64,000 nt of DNA, from contig NZ_BMRN01000007.1 of assembly GCF_014648655.1 (NCBI RefSeq), forward strand, positions 186,001-250,000, in the 5' to 3' direction. The stretch comes from Streptomyces atratus (GTDB taxonomy: Bacteria; Actinomycetota; Actinomycetes; Streptomycetales; Streptomycetaceae). Under the pieces are notes generated by a model. That model was not told the DNA's origin. It ran no database searches and saw only the letters and a program-made list of their open reading frames with translations. Numbering within the stretch: position 1 is the first letter of the stretch; each line of letters begins with the position of its first letter. Both the position numbers and the translations under genes were made by a program. Of the stretch, positions 31,236 through 40,343 are shown piece after piece.

Positions 31236-31585
31236 GCGAGAACACGGTGACACCCGACGAGGGCCTGACGACCAAGCCGGCCTCCGAGGAGGAGGTCCGC
31301 GAGGCCCTGTACGACGTCGTCGACCCCGAGCTGGGCATCGACGTCGTCAACCTGGGCCTGATCTACGGCATCCACATCGATGACGCCAACATCGCCACCC
31401 TCGACATGACCCTGACGTCCGCGGCCTGCCCGCTGACCGATGTGATCGAGGACCAGGCGAAGTCCGCGACCGACGGCATCGTCAGCGAGCTGCGGATCAA
31501 CTGGGTCTGGATGCCGCCGTGGGGCCCGGACAAGATCACGGACGACGGGCGCGAGCAGCTGCGCGCGCTCGGCTTCAACGTCTGA
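31232..31585 (+). CDS. sufT: Metal-sulfur cluster assembly factor (SufT/DUF59, MIP18 family)
   Basis: 117-residue DUF59 protein with DVVDPELGIDVVNLGLIYG and the single conserved Cys in SAACPLTD; homologues help maturation of Fe-S proteins. It is the last gene of the sufR-sufBD-Rieske-sufCSU operon, overlapping sufU (ATGA), and is followed by a terminator. ATG 31232 is chosen for the family-typical length. Confidence 0.92.
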   Translation: MSENTVTPDEGLTTKPASEEEVREALYDVVDPELGIDVVNLGLIYGIHIDDANIATLDMTLTSAACPLTDVIEDQAKSATDGIVSELRINWVWMPPWGPDKITDDGREQLRALGFNV

Positions 31586-31596
31586 GCCATTTGCAC

Positions 31597-31636
31597 CGCC
31601 GAACGGCCCCTGGCTTCTGCCGGGGGCCGTTCGGCG
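31597..31636 (+). terminator. Terminator of the suf operon
   Basis: CGCCGAACGGCCCC (31597-31610) pairs perfectly with 31623-31636 over 14 bp around a 12-base loop, followed by TTGTTCGTC. Confidence 0.85.
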
Positions 31637-31726
31637 TTGTTCGTCTGCTGTACGCCTGATGTGTCACCGCCGTTGGCGCGGGAACCGCAACCTACTCCTC
31701 GACATCACGCCGACGAGAGGCACGCT

Positions 31727-33121
31727 GTGCTGCATCAGCTTTCGCTCCAGAACCGCCGGGCGGCCGCCGCCGCGTGCGGTGTTCTCGTGCTGGCCGCTCT
31801 GGGGGTCAACACCCCCGCACACGCCGCGAGTTATGGAACGCCGACGATCGGGCTCTCGGTCTCCTACCTCTCCGGAGCCGTCGGTTCGACCGGCGACCCC
31901 GTGGTCACCGTCACCGTCGCGCAGAGCGGTGCCGATGTCACCGCGCTCGGTGTGGCGGCTTCCGCCAGCTCCAAGCCGTCCGTCGCCGGAACCGGTGATG
32001 TGACCGTGACGGGGACCGGTGCCACCCGGCAGCTCGCGGTCGCCGCGCACGCGCGCGGCTACACGGACCTCACGATCAAGGTCACCGGGCTCGGCGGCAA
32101 GACCGCCACCAAGACGCTGCACTACGCAGCGTCCGCCGCCGTGCGGAACTCCGCAGAAACGCGCTACCTCACCGGGTCCTCGGACGCCTCGGCCGCCGTC
32201 GACGTCGGCGGCGGGTACGCGGTCGTGGCCGATGACGAGTCCAACACGCTGCGGCTGTACAGCCGTTCGGCATCCGGTGCGCCCGTGAGGAGCTGGGACG
32301 TCGGCTCGGCGCTCGGGGCGGACAAGGAGATCGACATCGAGGGTGCGGCCCGGGTCGGGAACACCATCTACTGGACCGGTTCGCTCGGCAACAACAAGGA
32401 CGGTGAGTACAAGTCCGACCGCAACACCGTCTTCACCACGACGGTGACCGGGTCGGGGGCCGCCACCCGGCTGACGGTGGGCGGTTCGTACAGCAAGCTC
32501 CGTGACGACCTCGTCGCCTGGGACAGGGCGAACGGCAACCGGTACGGCTTCGCCGCGGGTACGGCGGACGGTGAAGCGCCCAAGCAGATCGACGGGTTCA
32601 ACATCGAGGGCCTGGAGTTCGCGCCCGGCTCGACGACCACCGCGTACCTCGGCTTCCGGGCGCCTCTCGTGCCGCCGAAGGAAGGGGGCAAGGCCCTGAT
32701 CGTGCCTGTCACCAACTTCGACAGGGTGGCCGGCAGCGGGGCGAAGGCGGTCATCGGTACGCCGATCGAGCTGGACCTCGGCGGGCTCAGCATCCGGGAC
32801 ATCCGCAAGAACGCCGCCGATCAGTATCTGATCGTGGCAGGTTCCTGGGCGGCCGACGACAACTCCGACCCGTACGCCCTCTACACATGGGACGGTGTCG
32901 CCGCGCACGCGCCGGTCAAGCGGGCCGATCTGCCGACCGTCGACCCGGGCGGCTGGGAGGCCGTCGTCGACGTTCCGGACCTGACGGTTCCGGGCGCCCG
33001 GGCACAGCTGATCACGGACGCCGGATCGGCCGATCTGTACGGGGACGGCACGGAGGCGAAGGACCTCGACCGCGCCGAGTGGAAGAAGTCCCGGGCGGTC
33101 TGGTTCACCGTCGGCGGCTGA
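31727..33121 (+). CDS. Secreted protein, DUF3616-like
   Basis: 464-residue protein with a Sec signal peptide (basic start LQNRRAAAAACG, hydrophobic core, likely cleavage after AHA about residue 33). An N-terminal Ig-like/cadherin-type strand region (about 35-135) precedes a beta-rich domain with DIEGAARVGNTIYWTGSLGNNKDG and YLIVAGSWA, resembling DUF3616. Function is unknown; I am moderately sure of the family. GTG 31727 has GAGAGG upstream and places the signal peptide correctly; the frame is open to 31637. A terminator follows 34 bp after the stop. Confidence 0.75.
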   Translation: MLHQLSLQNRRAAAAACGVLVLAALGVNTPAHAASYGTPTIGLSVSYLSGAVGSTGDPVVTVTVAQSGADVTALGVAASASSKPSVAGTGDVTVTGTGATRQLAVAAHARGYTDLTIKVTGLGGKTATKTLHYAASAAVRNSAETRYLTGSSDASAAVDVGGGYAVVADDESNTLRLYSRSASGAPVRSWDVGSALGADKEIDIEGAARVGNTIYWTGSLGNNKDGEYKSDRNTVFTTTVTGSGAATRLTVGGSYSKLRDDLVAWDRANGNRYGFAAGTADGEAPKQIDGFNIEGLEFAPGSTTTAYLGFRAPLVPPKEGGKALIVPVTNFDRVAGSGAKAVIGTPIELDLGGLSIRDIRKNAADQYLIVAGSWAADDNSDPYALYTWDGVAAHAPVKRADLPTVDPGGWEAVVDVPDLTVPGARAQLITDAGSADLYGDGTEAKDLDRAEWKKSRAVWFTVGG

Positions 33122-33154
33122 CGCGACGGGCGGCTTCGCGATTCGAGTGGTGAA

Positions 33155-33200
33155 CGGCCGTGCCTGCCGGGCAGACCGGCGGGCACGGCCGTTTCCTTTT
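33155..33200 (+). terminator. 16-bp hairpin with U-tract after the DUF3616-like gene
   Basis: Arms 33155-33170 and 33176-33191 pair over 16 bp (one wobble) around a 5-base loop, followed by TTTCCTTTT (33192-33200). This is a classic intrinsic terminator, and it sits directly against the coding sequence of the VOC fragment that follows. Confidence 0.88.
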
Positions 33201-33550
33201 ACGGCATCGTCGTCGACGCCCACGATCTTCCGTCGCTCGCCCGCTTCTGGTGCCAAGTGCTCGACTGGGAGGTGCTCTTCGAGGCCGACGACGAAATCGT
33301 CATCGGCGCCGACAAGTCCGCGGTTCCCGGTATCACCTTCGTCCCCGTGCCGGAGAAGAAGACGGTCAAGAACCGGCTGCACATCGACCTCGCCCCCGAT
33401 GACCAGGCCGTCGAGGTCGAGCGCATCATCGGGCTCGGGGCACGGCGGGTCGACATCGGGCAGCGCGCGGATGTGAGCCGGGTGCTGCCGGCGGACCCCG
33501 AGGGGAACGAGTTCTGTGTGCTCACCCCGAAGAACTCGCTCATCGACTGA
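33191..33550 (+). pseudogene. VOC family protein lacking a usable start codon
   Basis: The reading frame encodes a complete VOC module from VSFYGIVVDAHDLPSLARFW (33191 onward) to the terminal strand EGNEFCVLTPKNSLID. The frame contains no ATG, GTG or TTG between the upstream stop (33119-33121) and GTG 33257, which lies after the first strand and helix. The 5' part is occupied by the intrinsic terminator at 33155-33200. So either the gene lost its start region (pseudogene), it uses a rare start (CTG 33164), or a truncated 97-residue form is made from 33257. Confidence 0.6.
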
Positions 33551-33556
33551 GCGGCC

Positions 33557-34660
33557 CTAGGGGCCGTACTGCGGCGGTACGGCCGCCGCCCCGGCGAGGA
33601 CCGGGCCCAGGTTCTCCGTACGCATGCGCCGGTCGACGTAGAGGAGCCCGGTCACCAGCTGCGGGAACGTCGCCGAGACGAGCTGACCGATCAGCTGTCC
33701 CAGCAGGAGGATCACCACATAGCCGCTCATCGCGAAGACGATCGACGCGGGGTTCGGGTCGTCGTCCAGGGTCGCGCCCCCGATCACCCCGGAGAACATG
33801 CCGAGGAACGAGAACGGGATCTGGATGATGTAGTTCGCAGCCGCCGCCATGGCGAAGGCCAGCAGGCTGATCCCGAAGATCCGCCACCAGTCGCCGCGCA
33901 CCAGCTGCGACGAGCGGCGCAGTGCCGCCACAGGGCGCTGCCCCTCGAAGACCACGGCCGAAGGGGCCAGGCTGAATTTCACCCAGAGCCAGGCCGCCAC
34001 GGGCGCGGTGGCCAGGGCGCCCAGGAAGCCGAGCGAGGTCCACACCGCGGTGCCGGCCCCGTCCGCCAGTGTGATCGCGCCGATCATGAGGGCGAGGAAG
34101 CCGATCACCGCCAGCACCACCGGGATCATCGCGATCAGAGCCGTCAGGATCACCGTTCCGATCAACGCCGGCACGCGGGCCCAGGCCCGGCGCCAGATGA
34201 CGGAGAAGGTCGTCGGCCTGCCCAGTACGGCCTCCTGCAGGACCGCGGGAACGGCGGCGTACATCATGGCTGTGCTGATCATGAGTGAGACCATGGCGAC
34301 CAGCCAGACGGCGCCGAGGGCGATCAGTACCGGTGTGAGGTCGGTCGACGACGGATCCTCCTCGGCGCTGAGCGAGATGAGCCGCCGCAGATGGTCACTG
34401 ACGGCGGAGTACGCGATCAGGGCCGCCGCCCCCACGACCACCAGCGCCCCGCCGTACACGGCCACACCGATGCCGAACAGCTGCTTCCAGTAACGCCCCA
34501 TCGTGCTGAAGGCGCCGCCGAGTATGTCCCCGAGCTTCAGAGGTGCCAGCGGTATCACCCCGGGCTTCGGCGGCGGCATCCAGCCACCCCATCCCGGTGG
34601 CCCTCCGTACGGTGCTCCGCCGTACGGCGGACCGCCGCCCCACCCTGCATCCTGCGCCAC
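33557..34660 (-). CDS. Integral membrane protein with Gly/Pro/Tyr-rich N terminus
   Basis: 367-residue protein. Residues 1-40 are a Gly/Pro/Tyr-rich cytoplasmic tail (GGGPPYGGAPYGGPPGWG), followed by PLKLGDILGGAFSTMGRYWKQ and about six membrane helices in the layout of the glycerophosphodiesterase membrane-domain-like family. Function unknown. GTG 34660 is chosen because GGAG lies 5 bases upstream and it starts the conserved tail; the frame is open to 34762. It is convergent with the VOC fragment and divergent from the SMR gene. Confidence 0.78.
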   Translation of the reverse strand: MAQDAGWGGGPPYGGAPYGGPPGWGGWMPPPKPGVIPLAPLKLGDILGGAFSTMGRYWKQLFGIGVAVYGGALVVVGAAALIAYSAVSDHLRRLISLSAEEDPSSTDLTPVLIALGAVWLVAMVSLMISTAMMYAAVPAVLQEAVLGRPTTFSVIWRRAWARVPALIGTVILTALIAMIPVVLAVIGFLALMIGAITLADGAGTAVWTSLGFLGALATAPVAAWLWVKFSLAPSAVVFEGQRPVAALRRSSQLVRGDWWRIFGISLLAFAMAAAANYIIQIPFSFLGMFSGVIGGATLDDDPNPASIVFAMSGYVVILLLGQLIGQLVSATFPQLVTGLLYVDRRMRTENLGPVLAGAAAVPPQYGP

Positions 34661-34770
34661 TGCTGCTCCGTTGTGTTGTCGTCCTGTGTGCCGGTCGGGA
34701 CACCGTAGCGTCCCGGATGGCGCAAAGCTGCCGTACTGTGGTGCGAACAGCGATGCGTACACTCGTACAC

Positions 34771-35091
34771 ATGGGATATGGACTGCTCGCCGCGGCGATC
34801 GCGGCGGAAGTGGCCGGCACGACGGCCATGAAATACAGCGAGGGCTTCACCCGGCTCTGGCCCTCCCTCATCACCGTCGCGGGCTATCTCATAGCCTTCA
34901 CGCTGCTCGCCCAGACGTTGAAGACGCTGTCGATGGGCACCGCCTATGCCATCTGGGCCGGGATCGGGACCGCCGCGGTCGCCGCCATCGGCATCCTCTT
35001 CATGGGGGAGTCCGGCAATCCGGTCAAGCTGGCGGGCATAGCGCTGGTCATCGCCGGAGTGGTGGTGCTGAATCTGGGAGGGGCCCACTGA
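34771..35091 (+). CDS. Small multidrug resistance (SMR) efflux protein
   Basis: 106-residue, four-helix proton-coupled exporter of the EmrE/QacE family. It has the essential membrane Glu in AAEVAGTTAMK, GTAYAIWAGIG in helix 3 and the terminal VVVLNLGG. ATG 34771 is chosen; ATG 34753 would add six residues. It is translationally coupled (TGATG) to a TetR regulator, a common self-regulated pair. Confidence 0.92.
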   Translation: MGYGLLAAAIAAEVAGTTAMKYSEGFTRLWPSLITVAGYLIAFTLLAQTLKTLSMGTAYAIWAGIGTAAVAAIGILFMGESGNPVKLAGIALVIAGVVVLNLGGAH

Positions 35092-35627
35092 TGACACGCC
35101 GTTACGACCCCGAGCGGCGCGGACGCATCATCGATGCCGCGATCCGGGTGGTCGGCGCCAAGGGCATCGCGGGGCTCAGCCACCGCTCCGTCGCGGCCGA
35201 GGCCGATGTGCCGCTCGGCTCGACGACGTATCACTTCGCGTCGCTGGACGAGCTGTTGATCGCGGCCCTGCGCCGGTCGAACGAGAACTTCGCCGAGGTC
35301 ATGCGGGAGTGCGAGGCCCTGACCGACCCGGCCGCCGACCTCGCCGGGGAACTGGCCGGGCTGCTGGGGGAGTACTTCTCCGGTGGGCGCGGGCGGGCGG
35401 AGCTGGAGTACGAGCTGTACCTCGCAGCCCTCCGCAGACCCGCGTTGCGGCCCGTCGCCGCCGAATGGACGGACGGCACGGCCGAGTTGCTGTCCCGGCG
35501 GACCGATCCGGCCACGGCGAGGGCGCTGATCGCGCTCATGGACGGGATCTGTCTGCAGGTGCTGCTCACCGGCGGGGAGTACGACGAGGCGTACGCGCGG
35601 GAGATGCTGGGGCGCGTCGCCGGCTGA
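35091..35627 (+). CDS. TetR family transcriptional regulator
   Basis: 178-residue regulator with an N-terminal HTH (about residues 9-50: GRIIDAAIRVVGAKGIAGLSHRSVAAEADVPLGSTTYHF region) and an all-helical ligand domain. Its ATG overlaps the SMR stop by one base, so it most likely represses the pump and itself. The ligand is unknown. Confidence 0.9.
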   Translation: MTRRYDPERRGRIIDAAIRVVGAKGIAGLSHRSVAAEADVPLGSTTYHFASLDELLIAALRRSNENFAEVMRECEALTDPAADLAGELAGLLGEYFSGGRGRAELEYELYLAALRRPALRPVAAEWTDGTAELLSRRTDPATARALIALMDGICLQVLLTGGEYDEAYAREMLGRVAG

Positions 35628-35687
35628 TGGCTCCGGCCTCAAGCCCGACGGCTTCGGTTTCCGGGCCGCTCCGGCCGCAAGTGCCCC

Positions 35688-36575
35688 TCACTCGCCGGCC
35701 GGACCTGCCCTTCGGATCGCGGTCAGCGCCGCCCGCACGCTCGCCTCGATGTCCGTGATCGGGTACAACGCCTCGCGGATCGTCCGGTACCCGTCCACCA
35801 CCAGCGTCAGCCGCTTCAGCCGGCTGGTCCCCGCCGCACGGAATGTCGGCAGTCGCAGCGCCGCCGTCAGCTCCAGCTCCGCGTCGGACAGCAGCGGAAA
35901 ACGCAGCCGCTCCGCGTCCGCGAACGCCCGCTGCTCGTCCGGGCGTTGGGTGGACACCCCGTGCACGGTCGCACCCGCCGCCGTGAACTCGGCCAACTGG
36001 TCGCGGTACGTGCAGGATTCGAGGGTGCAGCCGCTCGCACCCGGGATCTCGGACCAGCCCGGCGGATAGGCGTCCCGGCGGGCGTAGGCGCTGGGGAAGC
36101 AGTACAGGACGGTGTACGGGGTGTCGGCGACCGGGTCGCGCAACACGCCGTCGTAGTCCAGCAGTTGCAGCTCGGGCAGGCGTGTGCCCACCAGGGCCTG
36201 CACCCGGGCCGCCTCCTTCGACGCCTCCGTGGCCGTTGCCATCATCTCCCCGTCTCCCATCACCCAGGTGTCGCCCCAGTCCTGGAGCGCGATCAGTACG
36301 GGCAGCAGTGCGCGTCCACGCCGGGTGAGCCGGTACTCGTACCGGGGTGGCCGGTCCTGGTACGGCTCCCGGGACAGCACTCCCGCGTCGACCAGCAGTC
36401 GCAGCCGCTCGGTCAGCACCTTGCGGGACACGCCCAGCTCCTCCTGGAGCGCGTCGAAGCGGTGCACCCCGCGCGCCGTGTCCCGCACGATCAGCAGGGT
36501 CCACCAGTCGCCGACGACATCGAGCGCCTGGGCGATCGCGCAGTCGGCGCCGGCCAGGCTGGTGCGCTGGGGCAT
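35688..36575 (-). CDS. HxlR-type regulator fused to a peroxiredoxin-like domain
   Basis: 295-residue fusion. Residues 1-105 are an HxlR winged-helix domain (C12 in ADCAIAQALDVVGDWWTLLI, recognition around SRKVLTERL). Residues ~130-290 form an AhpC/TSA fold with GCTLESC (C183 and C188), the CysP/CysR spacing of PrxQ/BCP-type peroxiredoxins. This suggests a one-component redox-sensing regulator, or a peroxidase tethered to DNA. It is divergent from a decayed MFS gene 105 bp away. Domain calls are firm; function is inferred. Confidence 0.85.
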   Translation of the reverse strand: MPQRTSLAGADCAIAQALDVVGDWWTLLIVRDTARGVHRFDALQEELGVSRKVLTERLRLLVDAGVLSREPYQDRPPRYEYRLTRRGRALLPVLIALQDWGDTWVMGDGEMMATATEASKEAARVQALVGTRLPELQLLDYDGVLRDPVADTPYTVLYCFPSAYARRDAYPPGWSEIPGASGCTLESCTYRDQLAEFTAAGATVHGVSTQRPDEQRAFADAERLRFPLLSDAELELTAALRLPTFRAAGTSRLKRLTLVVDGYRTIREALYPITDIEASVRAALTAIRRAGPAGE

Positions 36576-36680
36576 GGGCTCCTCCGTCGGTCTCCCGGCC
36601 TGTCTTACCTGATTGACCTGTAGGAAAGCATGATGCCATAGTCCGTTCCCAAGAGAGACTCACTTGGGAGGGCGCTGCGG

Positions 36681-37041
36681 ATGAGGTTCTCCGGGATCGT
36701 GCGGGACGTACCGCGCACGGTACGGCTGCTGGCCTTCGGTTCCTTTCTCAACGGAGTCGTCAGCTTCACTTTCGTCTATCTCTTCATCTATCTGACCGGC
36801 CCGCGCGGACTGACCGGCCCGCAAGCCGGAGTGATCGCTGGTGTCGGCGGCATCGGCCAGGTGCCGGCGCCGCCGATCGGCGGCGCCCTCTGCGCTGCCG
36901 CGCCGGGACTGCTCTGGCCGGCCTGCGCGGTACTGGCGGGTGGTGCGGGGGGTGGCGGTGCCGGCGGTGCGGCGGCTGCGCGGGCCGGTGCGCGAGGAAG
37001 CTCCCGCACCGGCACCCGAACGGCAGGCGCAGCCCGGCTGA
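36681..37041 (+). pseudogene. MFS transporter remnant with internal deletion and frameshift
   Basis: The first ~60 codons (MRFSGIVRDVPRTVRLLAFG, then GSFLNGVVSFTFVYLF and a loop) are a normal MFS first helix and loop. The sequence then jumps directly to a C-terminal-type segment (APPIGGALCAAAPGLLWPACAVLAG), so about 300 residues are missing. A run of six G's near 36950 shifts the frame: the natural ending (VRRLRGPVREEAPAPAP...) is in another frame and stops at 37041, while the original frame runs on to 37121 as low-complexity sequence. It cannot encode a working transporter. Confidence 0.7.
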
Positions 37042-37130
37042 CCGGGTGGTCGTGCGCTCCCGGGGACCGCGCGCGACCATCCGGCGAGACCGGTTGGCTC
37101 CGGCGGCGCCTCGCCGGTTAGGTTCGTGTC

Positions 37131-38120
37131 ATGACCGACACGACTCCTGCTCGCACCACCGGCGCCGTCGCCGCTGGCCTCGCCACCATCGCCGGCGACG
37201 GTTCCGTTCTCGACACCTGGTTCCCCGCCCCCGAGCTCACCGCCGAGCCCGGCCCGGCCGGAACCGAACGGCTCACCCCCGACCAGGCCGTCAGCCTCCT
37301 CGGCGAGGGCGCCGCCAAGGCCATCGGCGTGGACGCCCGCCGCGGTGTCGAGATCGTCGCCGTACGTACGGTCATCGCCTCGCTCGACGACAAGCCGCTC
37401 GACGCGCACGACGCGTACCTGCGCCTGCATCTCCTCTCGCACCGCCTCGTCCAGCCGCACGGTCAGAACCTGGACGGCCTCTTCGGCCTCCTCACCAACG
37501 TCGCCTGGACCTCGCTCGGCCCGGTCGCCGTCGACGACGTGGAGAAGGTGCGGCTGAACGCCCGCGCCGAGGGCCTGCACCTCCAGGTCACCTCGGTCGA
37601 CAAGTTCCCCCGGATGACGGACTACGTCGCGCCGAAGGGCGTCCGGATCGCCGACGCCGACCGGGTCAGGCTCGGCGCGCACCTCGCCTCCGGTACCACC
37701 GTCATGCACGAGGGCTTCGTCAACTTCAACGCGGGCACCCTCGGCACGTCGATGGTCGAGGGCCGGATCTCCGCCGGTGTCGTCGTCGGCAACGGCTCCG
37801 ACATCGGCGGCGGCGCCTCCACCATGGGCACCCTCTCCGGCGGCGGCAAGGAGCGCATCGTCATCGGCGAGCGCTGCCTGATCGGCGCCGAGGCCGGTGT
37901 CGGGATCGCGCTCGGCGACGAGTGCGTCGTCGAGGCAGGGCTCTACATCACGGCCGGCAGCCGCATCACGCTGCCGGACGGCCAGATCGTCAAGGCCCGT
38001 GAGCTCTCCGGCGCCTCGAACATCCTCTTCCGCCGCAACTCGGTCACCGGTGCCGTCGAGGCCCGCCCGAACAACGCGGTCTGGGGCGGCCTCAACGACA
38101 TCCTGCACAGCCACAACTAG
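37131..38120 (+). CDS. dapD: 2,3,4,5-tetrahydropyridine-2,6-dicarboxylate N-succinyltransferase
   Basis: Succinyl-CoA-dependent step of lysine/meso-diaminopimelate synthesis. The 329-residue product is of the actinobacterial DapD type, with an N-terminal domain and a left-handed beta-helix of hexapeptide repeats (about residues 170-300, e.g. [18 protein letters not shown]). ATG 37131. It is convergent with a dapA-like gene, their stops overlapping by 4 bp. Confidence 0.95.
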   Translation: MTDTTPARTTGAVAAGLATIAGDGSVLDTWFPAPELTAEPGPAGTERLTPDQAVSLLGEGAAKAIGVDARRGVEIVAVRTVIASLDDKPLDAHDAYLRLHLLSHRLVQPHGQNLDGLFGLLTNVAWTSLGPVAVDDVEKVRLNARAEGLHLQVTSVDKFPRMTDYVAPKGVRIADADRVRLGAHLASGTTVMHEGFVNFNAGTLGTSMVEGRISAGVVVGNGSDIGGGASTMGTLSGGGKERIVIGERCLIGAEAGVGIALGDECVVEAGLYITAGSRITLPDGQIVKARELSGASNILFRRNSVTGAVEARPNNAVWGGLNDILHSHN

Positions 38121-39001
38121 CTCGTGGCGGCGAGGAGTTCCTCGTACGCCCTCCGCAGCCCGTCGGCCGCCTCGCGCCCGGCGGGCTGCAGCGGTTCCCG
38201 GACCGGTCCGGCGTCGAGCAGCGCCTTCGCCGTGACCGTGCCGGGCAGTCCGGACGCCATCATCAGCTCGGCGAGCGGTACGGTCAGCCGGTTGAGCCGG
38301 GCGGCCTCCGCGGTGTCCCCGGCGTCGAAGGCGTCCAGGACCGCCCTCAGCTGCCGGGGCACGACATTGGCGACCGTGCTGACATAGCCCGCCGCGCCCA
38401 CCGCGTACAACGGCAGATTCAGCTCCTCGCAGCCCGAGTAGTACGCCAGCGAGGTCGCGCCGATCACCTTCGTGGAGCCGAGCAGGTCGTACGCGCAGTC
38501 CTTCACGGCCACGATGCGCGGGTGCTCCGCGAGCCTCAGCAGGGTCTCCGGCTCGATGCGCGTGCCGGTGCGGCCGGGGATGTCGTACAGCATCAACGGA
38601 AGGCCGGTCGCGTCGGCGACGCGGCGAAAGTGCGCCTCGACGGCGGCCTGCGGCGGTCGGCTGTAGTACGGCGTCACCACCAACAGGCCGTCCGCGCCCG
38701 CCTGTTCGGCCTGTTGGGCGAGGGCCACGGTGTGCCGGGTGTCCGAGCTGCCGACCCCGGCGACGATCGGCACGCCGTCGCCGACCGACGCCCTGACCGC
38801 CCGCAGCAGTGCGGTCTTCTCGGCGTCGGTGGTGGTCGGGGACTCGCCGGTGGTGCCGCTGAGCACCAGACCGTCGCAGCCGTCGGCGACCAGCGAGGCG
38901 GCATGCTTCCGGGCGGCGTCCTGGTCCAACGCGCCGGAAGCGGTGAACGGCGTGATCATCGCGCAGAGCGCGCGGCCGAAGGGGGCTGCAGGTGCTGTCA
39001 T
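38117..39001 (-). CDS. dapA: 4-hydroxy-tetrahydrodipicolinate synthase (DapA family)
   Basis: Class I aldolase of the DapA/N-acetylneuraminate lyase family; DapA condenses pyruvate with aspartate semialdehyde in diaminopimelate synthesis. The 294-residue product has GTTGES near residue 50, the catalytic Tyr in [11 protein letters not shown] and the Schiff-base Lys in [10 protein letters not shown]. Adjacent dapD supports the biosynthetic role, but actinobacteria often carry several DapA-like paralogues. ATG 39001 is chosen; the frame is open to 39037. Confidence 0.88.
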   Translation of the reverse strand: MTAPAAPFGRALCAMITPFTASGALDQDAARKHAASLVADGCDGLVLSGTTGESPTTTDAEKTALLRAVRASVGDGVPIVAGVGSSDTRHTVALAQQAEQAGADGLLVVTPYYSRPPQAAVEAHFRRVADATGLPLMLYDIPGRTGTRIEPETLLRLAEHPRIVAVKDCAYDLLGSTKVIGATSLAYYSGCEELNLPLYAVGAAGYVSTVANVVPRQLRAVLDAFDAGDTAEAARLNRLTVPLAELMMASGLPGTVTAKALLDAGPVREPLQPAGREAADGLRRAYEELLAATS

Positions 39002-39147
39002 CCCCGAAGTGTCGGTGGCCGAACCATGAAGGTCCACTTAGTTCTTCTTGGGGTGAAGAGGAAGAAATGCTCAACAATTGCGGGAGGGGGCTCCGTGCTC
39101 TGGCATGATCGAACGCCTATGCGGCAGACCGACACGGGGGCGGGGTC

Positions 39148-39840
39148 ATGAGCGTGCGGGAACCGAAACGGGCGAGGGCCGGGAGACGGCGGCCGACGGC
39201 GGCCGTGCTCATGGCCGGGGCGCTGGGCCTGTCACTCTCGGGATGCGCCGGGTTTCTCGTGCCGGCGGGCGAGGGCGAGCCGGAGCCCACCCCGAGCGCC
39301 TCGTACGGGGTGCACGCCGACAAGCTGCCGTCACCGTTTCCCAGCATCTCCGCCGCGCTCCCCGACCGGCCGCCGCCTCCGTCGGCGCAGGGGCCCGCCC
39401 CCACGCCCACCACGGGCGCCGGCTGCCCGTCCTCCGGAGTCGTCGTCGACATGGGCGAGGTCGAGGCCGCGCTGGGCCACCGCGCCGTCGGCCTCACCCT
39501 CGCCAACTGCGGCAGCAAGCCGTACCGCGTCGACGGGTATCCGTCCGTCCGGGCCCTGGACGACGCCGGTGACCCGCTGCCGGTACCGGTGAATCCGGGC
39601 TCCTCCTACATGGGGAGCGACCCGGGCCCGAAGGAGGTCATGCTGAAGCCGGGAGAGACGATGCGGTCGCTCCTCGCCTGGGTCTCCACCCCGACCGGGG
39701 GCGACCTCATCGAGGGCGACGCGCTGGAGATCGCACCGGCCCCCGGCCTGGAAGCGCGCACCTTCCCGCTGGAGGGAAGCGACGTACGGCTGCTCGACGA
39801 GCTGAACATGACCGCCTGGCGGACCGAACCGTCCCGGTAG
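39148..39840 (+). CDS. DUF4232 domain-containing lipoprotein
   Basis: 230-residue exported lipoprotein with an Arg-rich start, hydrophobic core and lipobox LSLSGC (lipidated Cys about residue 33). A Pro/Ser/Thr-rich linker (about 40-90) follows, then a beta-sandwich DUF4232 domain (about 93-225; CPSSGVVVDMGEVEAALGHRAVGLTLANC). DUF4232 proteins are common, surface-exposed and of unknown function in Streptomyces. Confidence 0.85.
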   Translation: MSVREPKRARAGRRRPTAAVLMAGALGLSLSGCAGFLVPAGEGEPEPTPSASYGVHADKLPSPFPSISAALPDRPPPPSAQGPAPTPTTGAGCPSSGVVVDMGEVEAALGHRAVGLTLANCGSKPYRVDGYPSVRALDDAGDPLPVPVNPGSSYMGSDPGPKEVMLKPGETMRSLLAWVSTPTGGDLIEGDALEIAPAPGLEARTFPLEGSDVRLLDELNMTAWRTEPSR

Positions 39841-39868
39841 CCCGGCGAAAAGGGAATCGAAAAGGAAA

Positions 39869-40312
39869 TCAGAGAGCGAGCTTGAAGCCTTCGTGGCTGC
39901 GGGCGAAGCCCAGCGACTCGTAGAACCGGTGCGCGTTTGTGCGCCGTTTGTTGCTGGTCAGCTGCATCAGCCCGCACCCGCGCAGCCGGGCCCGGTCGAC
40001 GGCCTGCTTCATCAGCTCCCGGCCCAGTCCGCCGCCCCGACGGTCGGCCCTGATCCGTACCGCCTCGATCAGCGCTCGCTCCTCGCCGTGCTTGCCGAGC
40101 CCCGGTATGTAGGTCACCTGCAGGCAGCCCAGGACGGTGTCGCCGTCGACCAGCACGAGCATCTCGTTGCGCGGGTCGCTCTCGATGGCGGCGAAGGCCT
40201 TCTCGTACGCGTCGTCGACCACGACCGAGGCCGGGTCGACGACCCGCTCCTCGTCTTCGAGGAGGGCAAGAACTGCAGGCAGGTCGGCACGGGTGGCGGT
40301 GCGAAGGATCAC
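39869..40312 (-). CDS. GNAT family N-acetyltransferase
   Basis: 147-residue acetyltransferase with the acetyl-CoA binding region RADRRGGGLGRELMKQAVDRA (about 88-108) and terminal NKRRTNAHRFYESLGF. Substrate unknown. Its end lies 28 bp from the convergent lipoprotein gene. Confidence 0.88.
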   Translation of the reverse strand: MILRTATRADLPAVLALLEDEERVVDPASVVVDDAYEKAFAAIESDPRNEMLVLVDGDTVLGCLQVTYIPGLGKHGEERALIEAVRIRADRRGGGLGRELMKQAVDRARLRGCGLMQLTSNKRRTNAHRFYESLGFARSHEGFKLAL

Positions 40313-40343
40313 GCCGCGGAGTCTGGCACGGGCGCCGGAGCGC

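Noticed and set aside
31637..31726. An extra 30 residues at the N terminus of the DUF3616-like protein
   Set aside because: They would bury the signal peptide and overlap the region just after the suf terminator; GTG 31727 fits better.
36681..37121. A complete 146-residue membrane protein
   Set aside because: Only the first ~60 codons make sense as an MFS protein; the rest is a frame-shifted, low-complexity ending.
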